Assembly (NCBI GenBank): GCA_003164295.1
Contig: PLTA01000039.1
Location: forward strand, 112,019-176,018
Direction of reading: 5' to 3'
Source: Candidatus Bathyarchaeota archaeon
GTDB taxonomy: Archaea; Thermoproteota; Bathyarchaeia; Bathyarchaeales; Bathycorpusculaceae
DNA: 64,000 bases
Part shown: positions 9,620 to 15,828 of the stretch, piece by piece
How the letters are laid out: every line of letters begins with the position of its first letter
Position numbering within the stretch: position 1 is the stretch's first letter
Notes under the pieces: generated by a model
Database searches by the model: none
What the model was told of the DNA's origin: nothing
What the model saw: the letters and a program-made list of their open reading frames with translations, nothing else
Translations under genes and position numbers: made by a program

Positions 9620-9881
9620 ATGAAGCCACCTCGATGCCCATTATTGTCTACTGAAGGTAAAGCCATGCTTAAGCAGCTTTTCTCGGAGCAGAACATGAAA
9701 AACTCAGGCGTCAATCTGGTAGCCGCTTATTTGAGTTGTCCGCAAGATACCTCAGTCGGACCATAAAGGTTTTTTCACTATGGATGCCGAAAACCCCGAA
9801 GCATTTAGAAGATTTTTCTGGCAAATGGCTGTGGAAGTAAGACCGTTCAAACCACTAAGCGAAGTTGCCAAAATGTTATAA
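9620..9881 (+). pseudogene. Small conserved hypothetical protein, frameshifted
   Basis: An ATG at 9620 opens 48 codons to a TAA at 9764. Shifting by one base near 9760 restores a second coherent half (HKGFFTMDAENPEAFRRFF, ending FKPLSEVAKML at 9881). Together they give about 87 residues resembling the small alpha/beta dimeric proteins of the DUF3303 sort, as does the gene at 21596. AGGAGGTGA lies about 16 bases upstream. The single frame break could be real decay or a base error. Confidence 0.6.
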
Positions 9882-9891
9882 TCTAAGGATA

Positions 9892-10086
9892 TCATGCGGT
9901 CTTTAATATGATTGCTGAAAAATTGCACCCAAATATGCAGTCGCCACACCCTCTGCAATATGTAGCGTCAACAACACTCGGTTCATTGCTATCTATTCGA
10001 GTAATTGCCTTATGTGGACATGCCTTGGCAGCCTTGCATTTAGCGCAATGACCACACTTTTCTGGATCAATAAACGCCTTATGCAT
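9892..10086 (-). CDS. Small 2[4Fe-4S] ferredoxin-like protein
   Basis: A 64-residue electron carrier. The first cluster motif is CGHCAKCKAAKACPHKAI, with one extra residue pair between the third and fourth Cys compared with a standard CxxCxxCxxxCP. The second is CRGCGDCIFGCNFSAI, where Asn replaces the usual Pro. The ATG at 10086 is preferred over a GTG three codons upstream. It is the last gene of the stretch running minus from the thioredoxin promoter, separated from the membrane gene by a 130-base gap, so it may have its own promoter. It is a plausible donor to the sulfite reductase. Confidence 0.75.
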   Translation of the reverse strand: MHKAFIDPEKCGHCAKCKAAKACPHKAITRIDSNEPSVVDATYCRGCGDCIFGCNFSAIILKTA

Positions 10087-10220
10087 AGCCCTCACTTGGA
10101 AGGTTCCATAGTGCCTTATTGCGATTTACAATTTGGATAACTATTGAAAACATCGAAATCCCCTCGTAAGCTAACAATCAAGCGGCATGGGTTCGACATC
10201 CTACCATAAACCCCTATATA

Positions 10221-10718
10221 CTAATTATTGGGCTTTGGCTGTATTACCTCTTTGGGGGTTTTTGGTTTTCTTGGTCGCCATGTTAAAGCACTATAAATTG
10301 TAAACACTAAGAGAGATACAAACACTGCTGCTTTGATGACCGTGAAATCCACGATGGCTGAGTAAAGTGCGAATGCTGCGGGAAATCCTCCTATGTACAG
10401 TGTGAAAAAAATTGCCGTGGGCAGTTTGTAGTTGTACTTATAGTCTTTAAAGATGCGTCTGCCAAAATACAAGGCTGCCAAGCGCCCCATGCCATGCGTA
10501 CATTTTATGCAATTGTAGCATGGACGTAGGCAACCCAGAATATGCAGTACACCATAAATCAAAATAAGAGTTAGGACAAAAAACACAATACCAGTTATGA
10601 AGTTATATAGCAGAAAAGCCACTGAATCAAGAACAATCCATAGAAAAAGCGCTAGGTTACCAAAGAGAACCAGGTTTTCTGGAAAGAAAATTGGTCGACC
10701 GTTTTTTGGTTCTATCAT
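10221..10718 (-). CDS. Four-helix membrane protein with a CxxC motif, unknown function
   Basis: About 165 residues with four predicted membrane helices. A short loop after the second helix reads GCLRPCYNCIKCTHGMGRLAALYFGRR, with four Cys suited to a metal or redox centre, followed by a basic patch; the C-terminus is Lys/Pro-rich. No family was recognised. The ATG at 10718 overlaps the stop of the preceding 50-residue gene as ATGA and has GGAAGAGG upstream inside that gene, so the two are translationally coupled. Location behind thioredoxin suggests a membrane partner in thiol or sulfur metabolism, which is inference. Confidence 0.65.
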   Translation of the reverse strand: MIEPKNGRPIFFPENLVLFGNLALFLWIVLDSVAFLLYNFITGIVFFVLTLILIYGVLHILGCLRPCYNCIKCTHGMGRLAALYFGRRIFKDYKYNYKLPTAIFFTLYIGGFPAAFALYSAIVDFTVIKAAVFVSLLVFTIYSALTWRPRKPKTPKEVIQPKPNN

Positions 10719-10867
10719 GCCAGCCTCTTCCAAACGATTGACATATAAGGTTTTTTTAGCGCAACAAATTCGCGCGCGTACATTAAGCTGTTCCAGTGAA
10801 TATCCAGGAGGTTGCCGCTAGCACACCGTGATTTTACTGCTCCTATTTTTTCTTCAACACTCGTCAT
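10715..10867 (-). CDS. 50-residue hypothetical protein in thioredoxin operon
   Basis: Begins MTSVEEKIGAVKS and ends SIVWKRLA. A GAGG lies eight bases upstream of the ATG, the gene starts 19 bases after the thioredoxin stop, and its own stop overlaps the next ATG (ATGA). These three features make it a real gene despite its size. It has one Cys (residue 15) in the context SRCASGN and no membrane segment. Function unknown. Confidence 0.6.
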   Translation of the reverse strand: MTSVEEKIGAVKSRCASGNLLDIHWNSLMYAREFVALKKPYMSIVWKRLA

Positions 10868-10886
10868 GTTCTATCCTCTGTGACTG

Positions 10887-11294
10887 CTATGCCAGATACC
10901 TTTTGATCATTGCTTCGATGTGTGCTTTGGGGTAAGCGCCAACTAATCTCTCAACTTCTTTGCCATGATTAAAGAGGATTATAGTTGGAATGCTCATTAT
11001 TCCAAAGCTGCTTGGTACCATTTGATTCTCGTCAACATTCATTTTTCCAAACGCTGCTTTACCGGTATATTCAGCTGATAGTGCCTCAATTATCGGTCCT
11101 ACCATTCGGCAAGGGGCACACCAAGGAGCCCAAAAATCCACAACCAGAAGGTAATTTGTTTGTACAGCTTTATGAAAAGTATCATCCGTTACTGTCATGG
11201 GCTGATTATTAGCCTGTTCTGAGTTCTTGGTTTGGTCAAGCATAGCTTGAATCTTTCTTAATCGAATTTGATCTAAATCATTCTCTTCAGCCAT
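10887..11294 (-). CDS. Thioredoxin with charged N-terminal extension
   Basis: A 135-residue thioredoxin fold. The active site WCAPC sits in VVDFWAPWCAPCRM near residue 60, and the cis-proline loop is SIPTIILF. A thioredoxin is usually about 105 residues; the extra 30 N-terminal residues are charged and helical (DLDQIRLRKIQAMLDQ). It reduces protein disulfides in the cytoplasm. It follows a 35-residue Cys peptide and precedes the 50-residue and membrane genes, all on the minus strand from the promoter near 11475. Confidence 0.92.
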   Translation of the reverse strand: MAEENDLDQIRLRKIQAMLDQTKNSEQANNQPMTVTDDTFHKAVQTNYLLVVDFWAPWCAPCRMVGPIIEALSAEYTGKAAFGKMNVDENQMVPSSFGIMSIPTIILFNHGKEVERLVGAYPKAHIEAMIKRYLA

Positions 11295-11318
11295 AATTTA
11301 TCGCCAACGTTTGTAGAA

Positions 11319-11426
11319 TCATGCTTGTTTCTTTGCAGCCTCTCTTAATTTCCAAACCTCACAGTGAGGTGCATGATCGCACATTTCTTCAGGTATGCCT
11401 CTTGGGCATTCAAATTTTTTCTCCAT
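11319..11426 (-). CDS. 35-residue Cys/His peptide, first gene of thioredoxin operon
   Basis: Encodes a short protein with the pattern CPRGIPEEMCDHAPHCEVWK, three Cys and two His that could hold a metal ion, then a basic tail. It lies 24 bases upstream of thioredoxin and starts about 45 bases after a TATA box. The ribosome-binding site is weak. Composition far from random translation of flanking DNA and the position at the head of the operon support it. Function unknown. Confidence 0.55.
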   Translation of the reverse strand: MEKKFECPRGIPEEMCDHAPHCEVWKLREAAKKQA

Positions 11427-11467
11427 AATCATACTTCCCGGATAAGCCAATGAAATACAAGCCCAAC

Positions 11468-11515
11468 TAAATATATCTTACTGTATTGACAATACCTAAC
11501 AATACCATTTATATG
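11468..11515. promoter_or_regulatory. Divergent promoter with GTATTG/CAATAC operator
   Basis: The minus-strand TATA is TAAGATATATTTA (11468-11480) for the thioredoxin operon. The plus-strand TATA is TTTATATG (11508-11515) for the regulator gene at 11539, 24-31 bases before its ATG, so that transcript is probably leaderless. Between them lies a perfect inverted repeat GTATTG-A-CAATAC (11483-11495) and a further CAATAC half site at 11500-11505. The arrangement predicts that the adjacent regulator controls both directions. Confidence 0.6.
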
Positions 11516-11538
11516 CGAGATTCTACAATCACTTTTAC

Positions 11539-11922
11539 ATGGAAAGCATAAATCAGCTGACAAGGAAAGGGGCATCTTGCGCCGATTTGCTCACTTGTCT
11601 ATACAACCTAAAACCAGCAGACCTCCAGGTATTCCGTGCTGTTGCAAGAAATGAAGACGGCTCCCTCGACCAAATCGCAAAGTTGCTACACAAAGATCGC
11701 AGTTCGGTGCATCGCTGTCTCGCCAAACTAGTGAGTCTAAATCTCGTAAACAAACAGACAATGACTCTAAAGGGCGGCGGATATTATCATGCTTATTCCA
11801 TACAAAACCCTGCTACAATTAAAGAGCATGCCCAAGAAAAAGTGAGAGAGATTACTGCGAGCCTTAACAAACTGATCGACAGGTTTGAATCAGACTTTCA
11901 AAACCATATGAATCAAGGGTGA
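11539..11922 (+). CDS. Winged-helix transcriptional regulator (TrmB/MarR-like)
   Basis: A 127-residue regulator. A winged-helix domain occupies about residues 25-95 (ADLQVFRAVARNEDGSLDQI, then the recognition helix DRSSVHRCLAKLVSLNLV and a wing with KGGGYYHAYSI). A C-terminal coiled helix ends NKLIDRFESDF, probably for dimerisation. Two Cys lie in the N-terminal CADLLTC. It is divergent from the thioredoxin operon, with an inverted repeat between, and overlaps the following zinc-finger gene. The Cys pair suggests redox sensing, which is inference. Confidence 0.8.
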   Translation: MESINQLTRKGASCADLLTCLYNLKPADLQVFRAVARNEDGSLDQIAKLLHKDRSSVHRCLAKLVSLNLVNKQTMTLKGGGYYHAYSIQNPATIKEHAQEKVREITASLNKLIDRFESDFQNHMNQG

Positions 11923-11927
11923 TGAAA

Positions 11928-12326
11928 ATGGATTGTGAACGATGCAAAGCACCCTTACGAGACGAGGAAGCCTATGACCTACACGGGAAAGTCCTATGCG
12001 AGGACTGTTATATGTATGAAACCAATCCACCGAAGGCTTGCGATCCCATGGCTGTAGCCTCAGCTTTATCCGTTCGAAAGCAATTAGGCCAAACTGGGAA
12101 TTCAGGGTTAAATGAACTCCAACAAAGAATCTATGATACAGTTGAGAAACATGGTAAAATAACTAAGGAAGATCTGGCCAAAATTCTAAATGTGAAGCCA
12201 GAGCAGTTAGAACAAGAGTTTGCTTTCTTTAGGCATTGTGAATTACTTCGTGCTTTTAGAGAAGACGGAAAGGTCTACTTTACAAAATGGGAAAACAAGA
12301 ATCTCCATAACATACTAAAAGATTAA
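11928..12326 (+). CDS. LIM-like zinc finger plus winged-helix protein
   Basis: About 132 residues. The N-terminal MDCERCKAPLRDE followed by HGKVLCEDCYMYE forms a two-CxxC zinc knuckle of LIM or zinc-ribbon type. Residues 65-130 form a winged helix (LQQRIYDTVEKHGKITKEDL then a YFTKWE wing). The ATG at 11928 is selected because GGGTG lies six bases upstream, inside the end of the previous gene, so the two are coupled. Probably a second regulator or adaptor acting with its neighbour. Confidence 0.7.
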   Translation: MDCERCKAPLRDEEAYDLHGKVLCEDCYMYETNPPKACDPMAVASALSVRKQLGQTGNSGLNELQQRIYDTVEKHGKITKEDLAKILNVKPEQLEQEFAFFRHCELLRAFREDGKVYFTKWENKNLHNILKD

Positions 12327-12667
12327 TGTGCTAATTGTAGCTCGGAAATTCTTTTTTGGACTATCTGCTTCAATTTCTCTAGCAAAGGCTCTTCTGGAGT
12401 TTTCTTTTCAATGCCGTCAACCTGTCTAGCAAGTTCTTCGTCACCAAACGTAAGTTTTATCCATTTTTGAAAATCTCCACGGTCAAAATGGAATTTTATT
12501 GATTGAACATCTATGGCGCCCAGTTCCCTTAGGAAAGAGCAGAGAGATATCGCTGTTTCTCCTGTATAGTGTCCATCAGGCATAAAGAAGTGAAAGCCTT
12601 GGGAATAAGGAACTATCTTGAGAATTTTTTGGGCATCTTCAGGGCAGGTGTTAACCAAGTCGGTCAC
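12323..12667 (-). CDS. Hypothetical protein resembling DUF5752
   Basis: About 114 residues, with FHFDRGDFQKWI and FGDEELARQVDG in the second half. These resemble the archaeal DUF5752 group seen beside sugar and nucleotide enzymes, but this is from memory of the motif only. No membrane segment or Cys cluster. The start is a GTG (a TTG lies one codon before) with no clear ribosome-binding site, perhaps a leaderless message. Its 3' end overlaps the zinc-finger gene by four bases on the opposite strand. Confidence 0.55.
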   Translation of the reverse strand: MTDLVNTCPEDAQKILKIVPYSQGFHFFMPDGHYTGETAISLCSFLRELGAIDVQSIKFHFDRGDFQKWIKLTFGDEELARQVDGIEKKTPEEPLLEKLKQIVQKRISELQLAH

Positions 12668-12717
12668 CAAAATTTATTTTAAGTTAACTAAAGGATTTTT
12701 TAACAAACAAAGAGGCA

Positions 12718-13254
12718 TTAGATTAATCCGCCTACTCGATTTGAATCGTCCTTAATGACTTTTAATTGTTCAATAGTTGGTTTGCCCCTAATATCGCCCA
12801 TTCTTCCTTGAGTACTATGCTCTAATGAACCGTGGAATTCGCTTAAAACATACCACTCATCTATTACGCTGAAACCTAGGTGTTCGAAGTACTGGCGTAT
12901 ATCTTTGCCAACTGGTATAGCTTCGTCAATGCCGGTATGCGGTCCAGAGTAAGTTACAAAAACTAACGCGTTTTTGCCTTGAACTTTAGGAGCAGAAGAC
13001 TTGATTTTGCCATTTTGTCGATATTGAGCAAATTTTTTCTTTAAAAAATCGGTCATCGGTTCTGGCGGATGCCAAGAGTAAGAAGGGCATCCCACGCAGA
13101 CTAAATCATAATCAAAGTAATCAAGCGTTTCCGCCTCTTCCGGTCTTTTGACCGTGACTTGTAAATGGGCCTCTTCAAGCCCCTCTTTTATGGAGTTGGC
13201 AACTTTCTCTGTATTACCTGTTTTGGACCAATATATTATCAGTGCAGTTTTCAT
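12718..13254 (-). CDS. Flavodoxin
   Basis: A 178-residue FMN-binding electron carrier. The phosphate loop YWSKTGNTEKVA is near residue 8, VCVGCPSYSWHPPEP is the first flavin-side loop and FVTYSGPHTG the second. It lies nine bases after the OsmC gene in the NifX-like/OsmC/flavodoxin operon driven from the promoter near 14150. It may supply electrons for metal-cluster or sulfur chemistry, or replace ferredoxin when iron is scarce. Confidence 0.85.
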   Translation of the reverse strand: MKTALIIYWSKTGNTEKVANSIKEGLEEAHLQVTVKRPEEAETLDYFDYDLVCVGCPSYSWHPPEPMTDFLKKKFAQYRQNGKIKSSAPKVQGKNALVFVTYSGPHTGIDEAIPVGKDIRQYFEHLGFSVIDEWYVLSEFHGSLEHSTQGRMGDIRGKPTIEQLKVIKDDSNRVGGLI

Positions 13255-13263
13255 GTCAGGCGC

Positions 13264-13686
13264 CTATGGTTTATCTGTTTGTCCTTCAAATTCTACCTTT
13301 ACCGGTGTTGGCTCTTTGAATATGAATAGGACTGGGCAGTTTGCTTCTGTTCTTCTCCAAGCTGCTTCCAGCAACTCTTTTCTGGCATCTGAAGAGGCGT
13401 TTACTTTTAGGCTTACATTGCGTATTATCGGTGAATCAGGGGATTTGTCAGCCTCTGCAGTTACTTCGACCTTTTTTAGCTTTATGTTGCTTTTTTTACA
13501 AACATCTGCAAAGATCGTTATCCCGCAATCGGCTAATGCCATCAAGCTAAGTTCAAGTGCTGTTGGGCCACAATCCGTTCCGCCTGCAGCCGTGGAGAGG
13601 TCACATTCTACGCTGTGGTTTCTTTGATTATCAACCTTTGAATGTACGTTTTCAATCCAAGTTGCTTTTGCTTTAATTTTAGGCAT
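13264..13686 (-). CDS. OsmC/Ohr-family protein
   Basis: About 140 residues of the OsmC fold. The first conserved Cys is in LMALADCGITIFADVCKK and the second in RRTEANCPVLFIF, the pair that reduces organic peroxides in Ohr/OsmC enzymes. The start at 13686 is preferred to two upstream starts because AGGTGA precedes it by seven bases. It is the middle gene between NifX-like and flavodoxin. A second OsmC protein is encoded at 21933. Confidence 0.85.
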   Translation of the reverse strand: MPKIKAKATWIENVHSKVDNQRNHSVECDLSTAAGGTDCGPTALELSLMALADCGITIFADVCKKSNIKLKKVEVTAEADKSPDSPIIRNVSLKVNASSDARKELLEAAWRRTEANCPVLFIFKEPTPVKVEFEGQTDKP

Positions 13687-13721
13687 TTTTTTCATCACCT
13701 ATATTTTATTTTAACTTTGAG

Positions 13722-14111
13722 TTAATGTTCGTGTTCGTGGTGATGGGCGTGTTCGCATCCGCCTACCAGCTCTTTGAGCTTGCTTTCTTTGAAGGATTCA
13801 ATATTGCCCTTCACTGTATTTTCATTTGCTTTTAAAACTTTGATGCCAGCATCTTGGAAAGTACTTAGTGCACCTGGACCCATTGCATATGCCACTACAA
13901 CATCTGGTTTTAGTGCAAGAAAACTTTCATGTGAATGTCCTGGTGCGCCTCCCATGTGTTCGCTTCTGTTTGGTTCAGTTTTAACTTTTGAGGTTTTTTG
14001 GTTCTCGTCGAGTTCTACTATGGCAAAGTAGGGTGCTCTTCCGAAGTGGTGTGCTATTTGAGCGTCTAATCCTGCTTCATCTTCAACTGGCATCATTATT
14101 CTTTTTGTCAT
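13722..14111 (-). CDS. NifX/NifB-type dinitrogenase iron-molybdenum cofactor-binding family protein
   Basis: About 129 residues of the NifX/NafY fold: IMMPVEDEAGLDAQIAHHFG at the N-terminus, then PDVVVAYAMGPGALSTF and a C-terminal His-rich tail (CEHAHHHEHEH). No nitrogenase genes are present in the window, and stand-alone members are common in archaea. The His tail suggests metal binding. The ATG at 14111 has AAAGGTT eight bases upstream. It is first gene of the NifX/OsmC/flavodoxin operon and is divergent from the Lrp-type regulator. Confidence 0.8.
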   Translation of the reverse strand: MTKRIMMPVEDEAGLDAQIAHHFGRAPYFAIVELDENQKTSKVKTEPNRSEHMGGAPGHSHESFLALKPDVVVAYAMGPGALSTFQDAGIKVLKANENTVKGNIESFKESKLKELVGGCEHAHHHEHEH

Positions 14112-14142
14112 TTTCATAACCTTTTGTTTTAATGATAAAATA

Positions 14143-14188
14143 GTTTAATAGATAAACAATATTAATAGGTTATGTTTAGAAAGTAAAC
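14143..14188. promoter_or_regulatory. Twin operator GTTTA-N5-TAAAC in divergent promoter
   Basis: Two copies of the inverted repeat GTTTA-N5-TAAAC stand at 14143-14157 and 14174-14188, 31 bases centre to centre (about three helical turns), between the NifX-like operon and the Lrp-type regulator. Such spaced dyads suit a dimer-of-dimers Lrp protein. The second copy ends ten bases before the regulator ATG, implying autoregulation. Confidence 0.65.
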
Positions 14189-14198
14189 GGGATTGCTA

Positions 14199-14768
14199 AT
14201 GGATGAGGTTGACAAGAAAATAGTAGCGCAACTTCAAGCAGATGGTAGGACGTCTCTTGAGGATTTATCAAAACTAACAGGCTTTACAAGTATGGGAATA
14301 AAGAAAAGACTTGAAAAACTCATTGAAAACGGTGTAATCAAAATATCCGCTCTGATCAACCCAAACGTGCTTGGTCTTCATCTGGCTATCGTAATGATGG
14401 AAATGGAGAGCGCAGAAGCGATGCAAAACGTCCTTGACCGTTTCGAAGAATGCCCTAGGATAGTTCAGATTTTTAAAACAATAGGCGGCTACAATTTAAT
14501 GGCACTTGTTGTTGCAGAAACAAGAGAAACCTTAGAAAGCATCTCGATGGAGAAATGCTCCTTAAGATGCAGCAAAGGAATCCGAAGATCAGAATTCTAT
14601 CCAGTAAGCGCCACCTATTTCTCACCTTTCCTTCAAATAAGAGAAAACTTGGCAAATAAAGAAAAAAAAGTCTCACCGTGCAATATTGAATGCAACCCCT
14701 GCACCAGATATGAAACCAAAAAGTGTGTCGGTTGTCCAACCACAGAAAATTACATAGGAACTTTATAG
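14199..14768 (+). CDS. Lrp/AsnC-family regulator with Cys-rich C-terminus
   Basis: About 189 residues. The N-terminal helix-turn-helix is VDKKIVAQLQADGRTSLEDL followed by the recognition helix in TSMGIKKRLEKLIENGVI; the RAM/effector domain runs to about residue 140. The C-terminal tail CNIECNPCTRYETKKCVGC has five Cys in C-x3-C-x2-C-x7-C-x2-C spacing, absent from ordinary Lrp proteins and suited to an iron-sulfur cluster or metal. It is divergent from a redox operon and one codon from the next gene, so it is a likely redox or metal sensor for these. Confidence 0.85.
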   Translation: MDEVDKKIVAQLQADGRTSLEDLSKLTGFTSMGIKKRLEKLIENGVIKISALINPNVLGLHLAIVMMEMESAEAMQNVLDRFEECPRIVQIFKTIGGYNLMALVVAETRETLESISMEKCSLRCSKGIRRSEFYPVSATYFSPFLQIRENLANKEKKVSPCNIECNPCTRYETKKCVGCPTTENYIGTL

Positions 14769-15761
14769 TTGGATCAGTATTTGGTCGCAGACGCCGTAGA
14801 CTTGAAAGAAGCATCAAAGATTGAAATCGTTTCCTTAATGGACAACAATATAGATTTTCTCTCGAGCATTAATAGAAAAGAAGTGAAATCGCTTTGGCAC
14901 TTGACTAAAGAGCAATATAGACAGGAGCGTGCGAAAACTCACACAGAGTTGCCGTTTGCGGAGCACGGTTTTTCTATGCTCGTTCGCATTTTTAACAATC
15001 AAGAGAGTTGGAGCATTCTTTTTGATACAGGCGTCAGTTCCAATGGGGTCATCATAAATGCTAAGCGTATGGGAATTGACTTAAGTGAAGTTTCTTATAT
15101 TGTCCTTTCCCACGGCCATTATGATCATTTTGGCGGATTACAAGCAATAGTTAAAGCTGTTAACAAAATCGACTTACCAATAATAACTCACGAAAACATG
15201 GTTAAACGTAGAGGAAACGCCAGTCTTAGCGGAAATATAAAAGAGTACCCACTTTTCCCAAATCTAAAACAGCTAACTCCAGCAAATATCATTAACACAA
15301 AAAAGCCGTATTTAATTGCCAATGATTTGGCGTGCATTACTGGAGAAATTCCAAGAAAAACAACTTTTGAAAAGGGGTTAACGCAAAATAAAATTTATGG
15401 TGAAAACTCTTGGAAGACCGACCTATTAGTCATGGATGACCGCGCCTTAGTCATTAATATCAAAGACAAAGGCTTAGTTATCATTTCTGGGTGTGCACAC
15501 GCGGGCATTATAAACACTATACGATATGCTCAACAGATTACCGGATTAACAAACGTTTACGCGATATTAGGCGGCTTCCATTTGGCTGGAAAAGAATTTG
15601 AGAAGAGAATCGAACCTACGATGGAAGAGCTAAAAGTGATTAAACCCGAATTAATCGTACCCTCACATTGCACGGGATGGCGAGCATTAATTTCAATAGC
15701 TCAAGCCTTCCCAAACGATTTTGTCTACAATAGCGTTGGGAATATTTACCAATTTGAATGA
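14769..15761 (+). CDS. Metallo-beta-lactamase-fold hydrolase
   Basis: A 330-residue MBL-fold protein with the zinc motif VLSHGHYDHFGG, a second-site His in SGCAHAGIIN and GGFHLAG, and a C-terminal PSHCTGW. This set is typical of the group annotated as dihydropterin-ribofuranosylaminobenzene phosphate synthase-related proteins (MJ0301 type) linked to methanopterin biosynthesis. The TTG start follows the stop of the Lrp gene with no gap, indicating coupled translation. The Lrp link could instead point to a sulfur or metal-stress role. Confidence 0.75.
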   Translation: MDQYLVADAVDLKEASKIEIVSLMDNNIDFLSSINRKEVKSLWHLTKEQYRQERAKTHTELPFAEHGFSMLVRIFNNQESWSILFDTGVSSNGVIINAKRMGIDLSEVSYIVLSHGHYDHFGGLQAIVKAVNKIDLPIITHENMVKRRGNASLSGNIKEYPLFPNLKQLTPANIINTKKPYLIANDLACITGEIPRKTTFEKGLTQNKIYGENSWKTDLLVMDDRALVINIKDKGLVIISGCAHAGIINTIRYAQQITGLTNVYAILGGFHLAGKEFEKRIEPTMEELKVIKPELIVPSHCTGWRALISIAQAFPNDFVYNSVGNIYQFE

Positions 15762-15828
15762 CCCAACTCAATCTGAAAAATAACGCGGATTAGATAAACG
15801 CATACAAAATTCGAGCGAGACAAGCAAT

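Noticed and set aside
13708..13722. TTAACTTTGAGTTAA inverted repeat between OsmC and NifX-like genes
   Set aside because: It overlaps the stop codon of the NifX-like gene within an operon and does not resemble the other dyads; too little to call an operator or terminator.
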